Of a DNA stretch of 64,000 bases, positions 61,027 through 64,000 are shown one piece after another (the stretch's first letter is position 1; every line of letters begins with the position of its first letter). Under the pieces are notes generated by a model. It saw nothing but the letters and a program-made list of their open reading frames with translations, had not been told where the DNA came from and did not search any database. The translations under genes were made by a program, and so were the position numbers. The stretch is taken from contig NC_049979.1 of assembly GCF_000003815.2 (NCBI RefSeq), positions 22,101,602 to 22,165,601 on the forward strand, read 5' to 3'. The stretch comes from Branchiostoma floridae. Lineage: Eukaryota > Chordata > Leptocardii > Amphioxiformes > Branchiostomatidae.

Positions 61027-61853
61027 GACTTTTCTTTGCACTCATTTCCACCGGCGGCTTCCATCATACAGCTACAGCTCAACGACTAAATAGTTTTATA
61101 AATAATCACTGAACGAATTCCATAGATAAAGAACAAATATCCATACGTTTTGAATTGTTATATTGTCTTCTAAATCGTACCTCTGGCAACAATTGTAAAA
61201 AATAAATGATCATACAGATCCAAGTTTGCTTGCTAAACGGTCGCTCAGCGATAGCTGTCTAGTGGAAATGAGGACCGGATGCCAATTCTCCATTCCGCAG
61301 AATGAACTATCAGCACACAAAGATGATGCCTTTTAGTCACAAAATCCTGGCAAACACTGAATCTCCTCTACAATCTAAAACTCGTGGTAGTACCATCCTA
61401 TGAAGTGGAAACGCGTCCGACTAGTTCAGATCTGAAAGTTGTCTACGCTAAACGATTTCCTGAATTGAAAGCTTTTAAGGACAAAAGGTCCCAGACAGAA
61501 CGTCGCTATGTACAGATGTTCCCTTATCATGTAGTGAACAGAGGACATTATGGGTTCCGGACCCGTTAAAGTCTAGGTTTTTTTACGAGTTGGCGAGTTC
61601 TCATGATGGGGGACATGTTAAGCACCTGATTACTATCTCATTATGGTTCCTAGATAGTCCTGGGGCCAGCCGTCTCTTAACTCTGACACGAGGAAATGAG
61701 GTAACGTCGACAGTTTACCACTGGTTGTTACAATCTATGTTGTCAGACCAATCTTCATCATTAACAGCGTGACAAATCCAAAGGAATGTCGCTGCAACTG
61801 CCCAAAGCATCTAAGGCCATTCAACCTCAAGTACAAGTTTTGAAAATGTACTA

Positions 61854-62757
61854 CAGTCAAACCTGTATTAGCGGCCACCTTTGCATAACGGCCACCTGCC
61901 CATAGTGGCCACTTTTTGTCGGTCCCTTGGATTCGTAATGATTAAGAAATAGGCTTAGCGGCCACCTGTCCAACGCGGCCACGGCCACACGATTTCCGGT
62001 CCCGCAGGTACAAAAACACTGCCGATTACGGCCACGCGGACCGCTGATCTATGCTTCGGCACGCGTTCGGCCATGTACAGCGGCCGTATCGTCACCCTAC
62101 ACCGGATTTAAAACCTCTTTGATTTATTTTCAAAACAAAACTTCGTAAACTGGCGCTACCCATACCCGCTGACAAACGAGGTCATATAAGGTCAATAGAC
62201 GACACCAATATTACGGAGGTAAATTGCGTTAAAGTTACGTTCTAATACACTATCGCTTAGGTTAATTTTCATCACAAAAACTTCCTAAATAAATTGTTAC
62301 AAAGACAAAATGATATGAACTTCAGACTATGGTGGATTTTATTCTTACATTTATTAAGAGATAAGTCTAAAATGACGAGACTTTTCTTGTGAGTACCACA
62401 TTAGCATAATGGGCGAATCTGACGTGTGAACGCGGGAGGGAACACACGGACGGCCAAGTATCAAAGGATACAAGACGAAAGATCAAAGAAATATGACGAT
62501 ACCGGTCTATTCAGACAATATCAACTGTAGAACATTTAAAACTTTTTATAGCTTTTGTTTTCTTAATACATAGTGTAAAAATCATTGCAGTACATGTACA
62601 GTACTGTATTATGTGAATAAAGATCAGTGGGTACTAAAACCATGTGTAACTTATTGTTTGTGGTCAATTAATTAGCATATTCTCTATAGGGGCCACCTCT
62701 CTATAGTGGCCAATTTTGACCAGTCCCTTGAGTGGCCGCTATAGACAGGTTTGACTG
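61854..62757. mobile_element. Nonautonomous pogo/Tigger-like DNA transposon (904 bp)
   Basis: Terminal inverted repeats begin CAGTCAAACCTGTATTAGCG on the left and, inverted, CAGTCAAACCTGTCTATAGC on the right. Both are flanked by TA. The TA duplication with CAG...CTG ends fits the pogo/Tigger branch of Tc1/mariner. GCGGCCACC words are repeated five or more times just inside both ends. No transposase frame is present. Confidence 0.82.
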
Positions 62758-64000
62758 TATTCGCAACCTATAGACCGCTTCCTGAGTGCGTGGATTATTC
62801 TGTTTGCCTCAACGCAGAGATGTTAGCTAGAGCATATGGCGCCTATGGCATATTTCATACTTAATGTCAGGCATGGCCTATGGCATCTCCATATGGTTAA
62901 AACCTTATGATTAATTAAGGGAACTCACAGCATGCCCTGCATGGGGTGCTTAAAACCATGAATAAGCATTGCCGGAAAATTATTATCGTTTGTCGAAGGC
63001 TGTGGTTGCAGGTGACGACCATTTCCGTGTCTTAATGTACTCATAATTTCTTAAAGGCCTGCCTTTTTCTTCAGGCGTTTGACGTCTTGGCGTGTTGAGA
63101 GTATCGTAAGGTCCAGGGAAATTAATGTTGTGTTTATGGTTACATCCTGAAAAAAACTAATTTATTTTAAATCTCAGGCGAAGTGATCCAAGAAATACAG
63201 TTAAACACAGTAAAACTGAAATATACCAGGTATTGTACTTTCAACGCAATATTCTAATCATAACCGTTACAGATATACGATTGTCAACAGAAAGGGACCA
63301 AGATTTGGCGGGTCTGTTTACATCGCTTTTTTTTCTATTGCACCAGAACTGCCTAGAGGGCATTCCGTCAAAAGTGATTTCCAAGCGTTTCTTGTTGAGC
63401 TAGTTTCGCTTCTTCATGTTGGCTACAGAGAGAACAAACATCTAAAAACACCGTTTTATCTCGCGCCATGGTAATCGATATGAAGAGAGACGGCATTGTT
63501 AAAATCGATAACATTGAAATTTAGCACTGCGACATGATCAAATACGGCTTTCTATCCGTCTGGTAACCAATCACCTGTTCCTCACAGACACCAGAGCACA
63601 TAAACCAGCTTTGCTGCGTCTTTTCATGCCTCACATCGTTATGTAAACTCAACATTTGAAGCATAAATATGAGACAAGAACAAGACTGCCCAGACGTGAC
63701 TAGAATCTATCTACACGTGTTTTTGTAATCCAAGACTGACCTTCGAGAGAATGATACTTTATGAGTTATTCGAACGTCCCTCAAGACAGACGGATCACAT
63801 CTTGTTCTACCCTTGGCATTTTACAGAAGATATGAGTAAAAGCTGCGTTCCTTTTCCATTAGATACTAGCAGTTAGGTAATTCCTCACATTTCTTACAGT
63901 ATCTTTATCCGGATCATGTCCTCAAAAATACGTTTTTTAGACTTCCTTCGCCCAGGGCTGTGTAACGAGGCATGTGTGGGAATTCCCACCTACACAGTAC

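Larger units (their letters stand above)
47609..64000. other. Region upstream of exon 1; no gene supported
   Basis: Beyond the promoter-like patch, about 16 kb contain only repeats that can be named (49.56-50.77 kb tandem arrays, 51.9-kb family B, 52.6-kb SINE, 53.6-kb ATG repeat, 56-kb GT tract, 57.2-kb SINE, 59.3-kb MITE, 61.0-kb hairpin, 61.9-kb transposon). Open frames are short and lack domains or splice context. Confidence 0.55.

Overview
The window is eukaryotic nuclear DNA from a draft assembly. It has four N-gaps, long AT-leaning introns, GT...AG exons and a dense, varied load of short interspersed repeats. The repeat set (tRNA-headed SINEs, a 5S rRNA-headed SINE, many foldback MITEs, long poly-G/poly-C runs) together with a chordate-style immunoglobulin-superfamily (IgSF) gene suggests an invertebrate deuterostome, most likely a lancelet (Branchiostoma). 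The taxon is an inference from overall character, not from a search.

The one gene that can be supported is on the minus strand and spans at least 3,531-47,608. Ten coding exons can be placed at the base level with splice sites and matching phases. They encode a signal peptide (exon 1), a V-type Ig domain (exons 2+3), a C1/C2-type second Ig domain (exon 4), a third Ig domain (exon 5), a fourth (exons 6+7), a fifth (exons 8+9) and a transmembrane helix with a basic stop-transfer sequence (exon 10), about 572 residues in all. The cytoplasmic tail exons were not found and probably lie beyond the left edge or in a gap. Five Ig domains plus one membrane pass fit the kirrel/NEPH or CD166/MCAM type of adhesion receptor; the D4-D5 junction and D5 look most kirrel-like. 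Exon 8 carries one extra base that breaks the frame, and exon 2 can be entered in two ways: from a distal signal-peptide exon 21 kb upstream, or by local translation through the splice acceptor into a second signal peptide.

Layout: 1-105 has a possible Ig-domain remnant on the plus strand. 110-3,530 is noncoding with a TTGGG-type repeat, a gap and a small foldback MITE. 3,531-26,481 is the compact body of the gene, with repeats in the introns (a 724-bp foldback element fills most of intron 6). 26,482-47,535 is intron 1 or upstream sequence, with a GC-rich patch at 27.2-27.4 kb and a duplicated foldback element at 29.9-30.3 kb. 47,536-47,940 holds exon 1 and a CpG-rich promoter-like region. 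48-64 kb is intergenic or unassigned: tandem repeats (49.6-50.8 kb), a 5S-headed SINE (52.6 kb), a 300-bp GT microsatellite (56.1 kb) and a TA-flanked 904-bp DNA transposon derivative (61.9-62.8 kb). I found no tRNA, rRNA, CRISPR or bacterial-type feature. Most open frames in the window are chance frames; several begin at TTG, not ATG.
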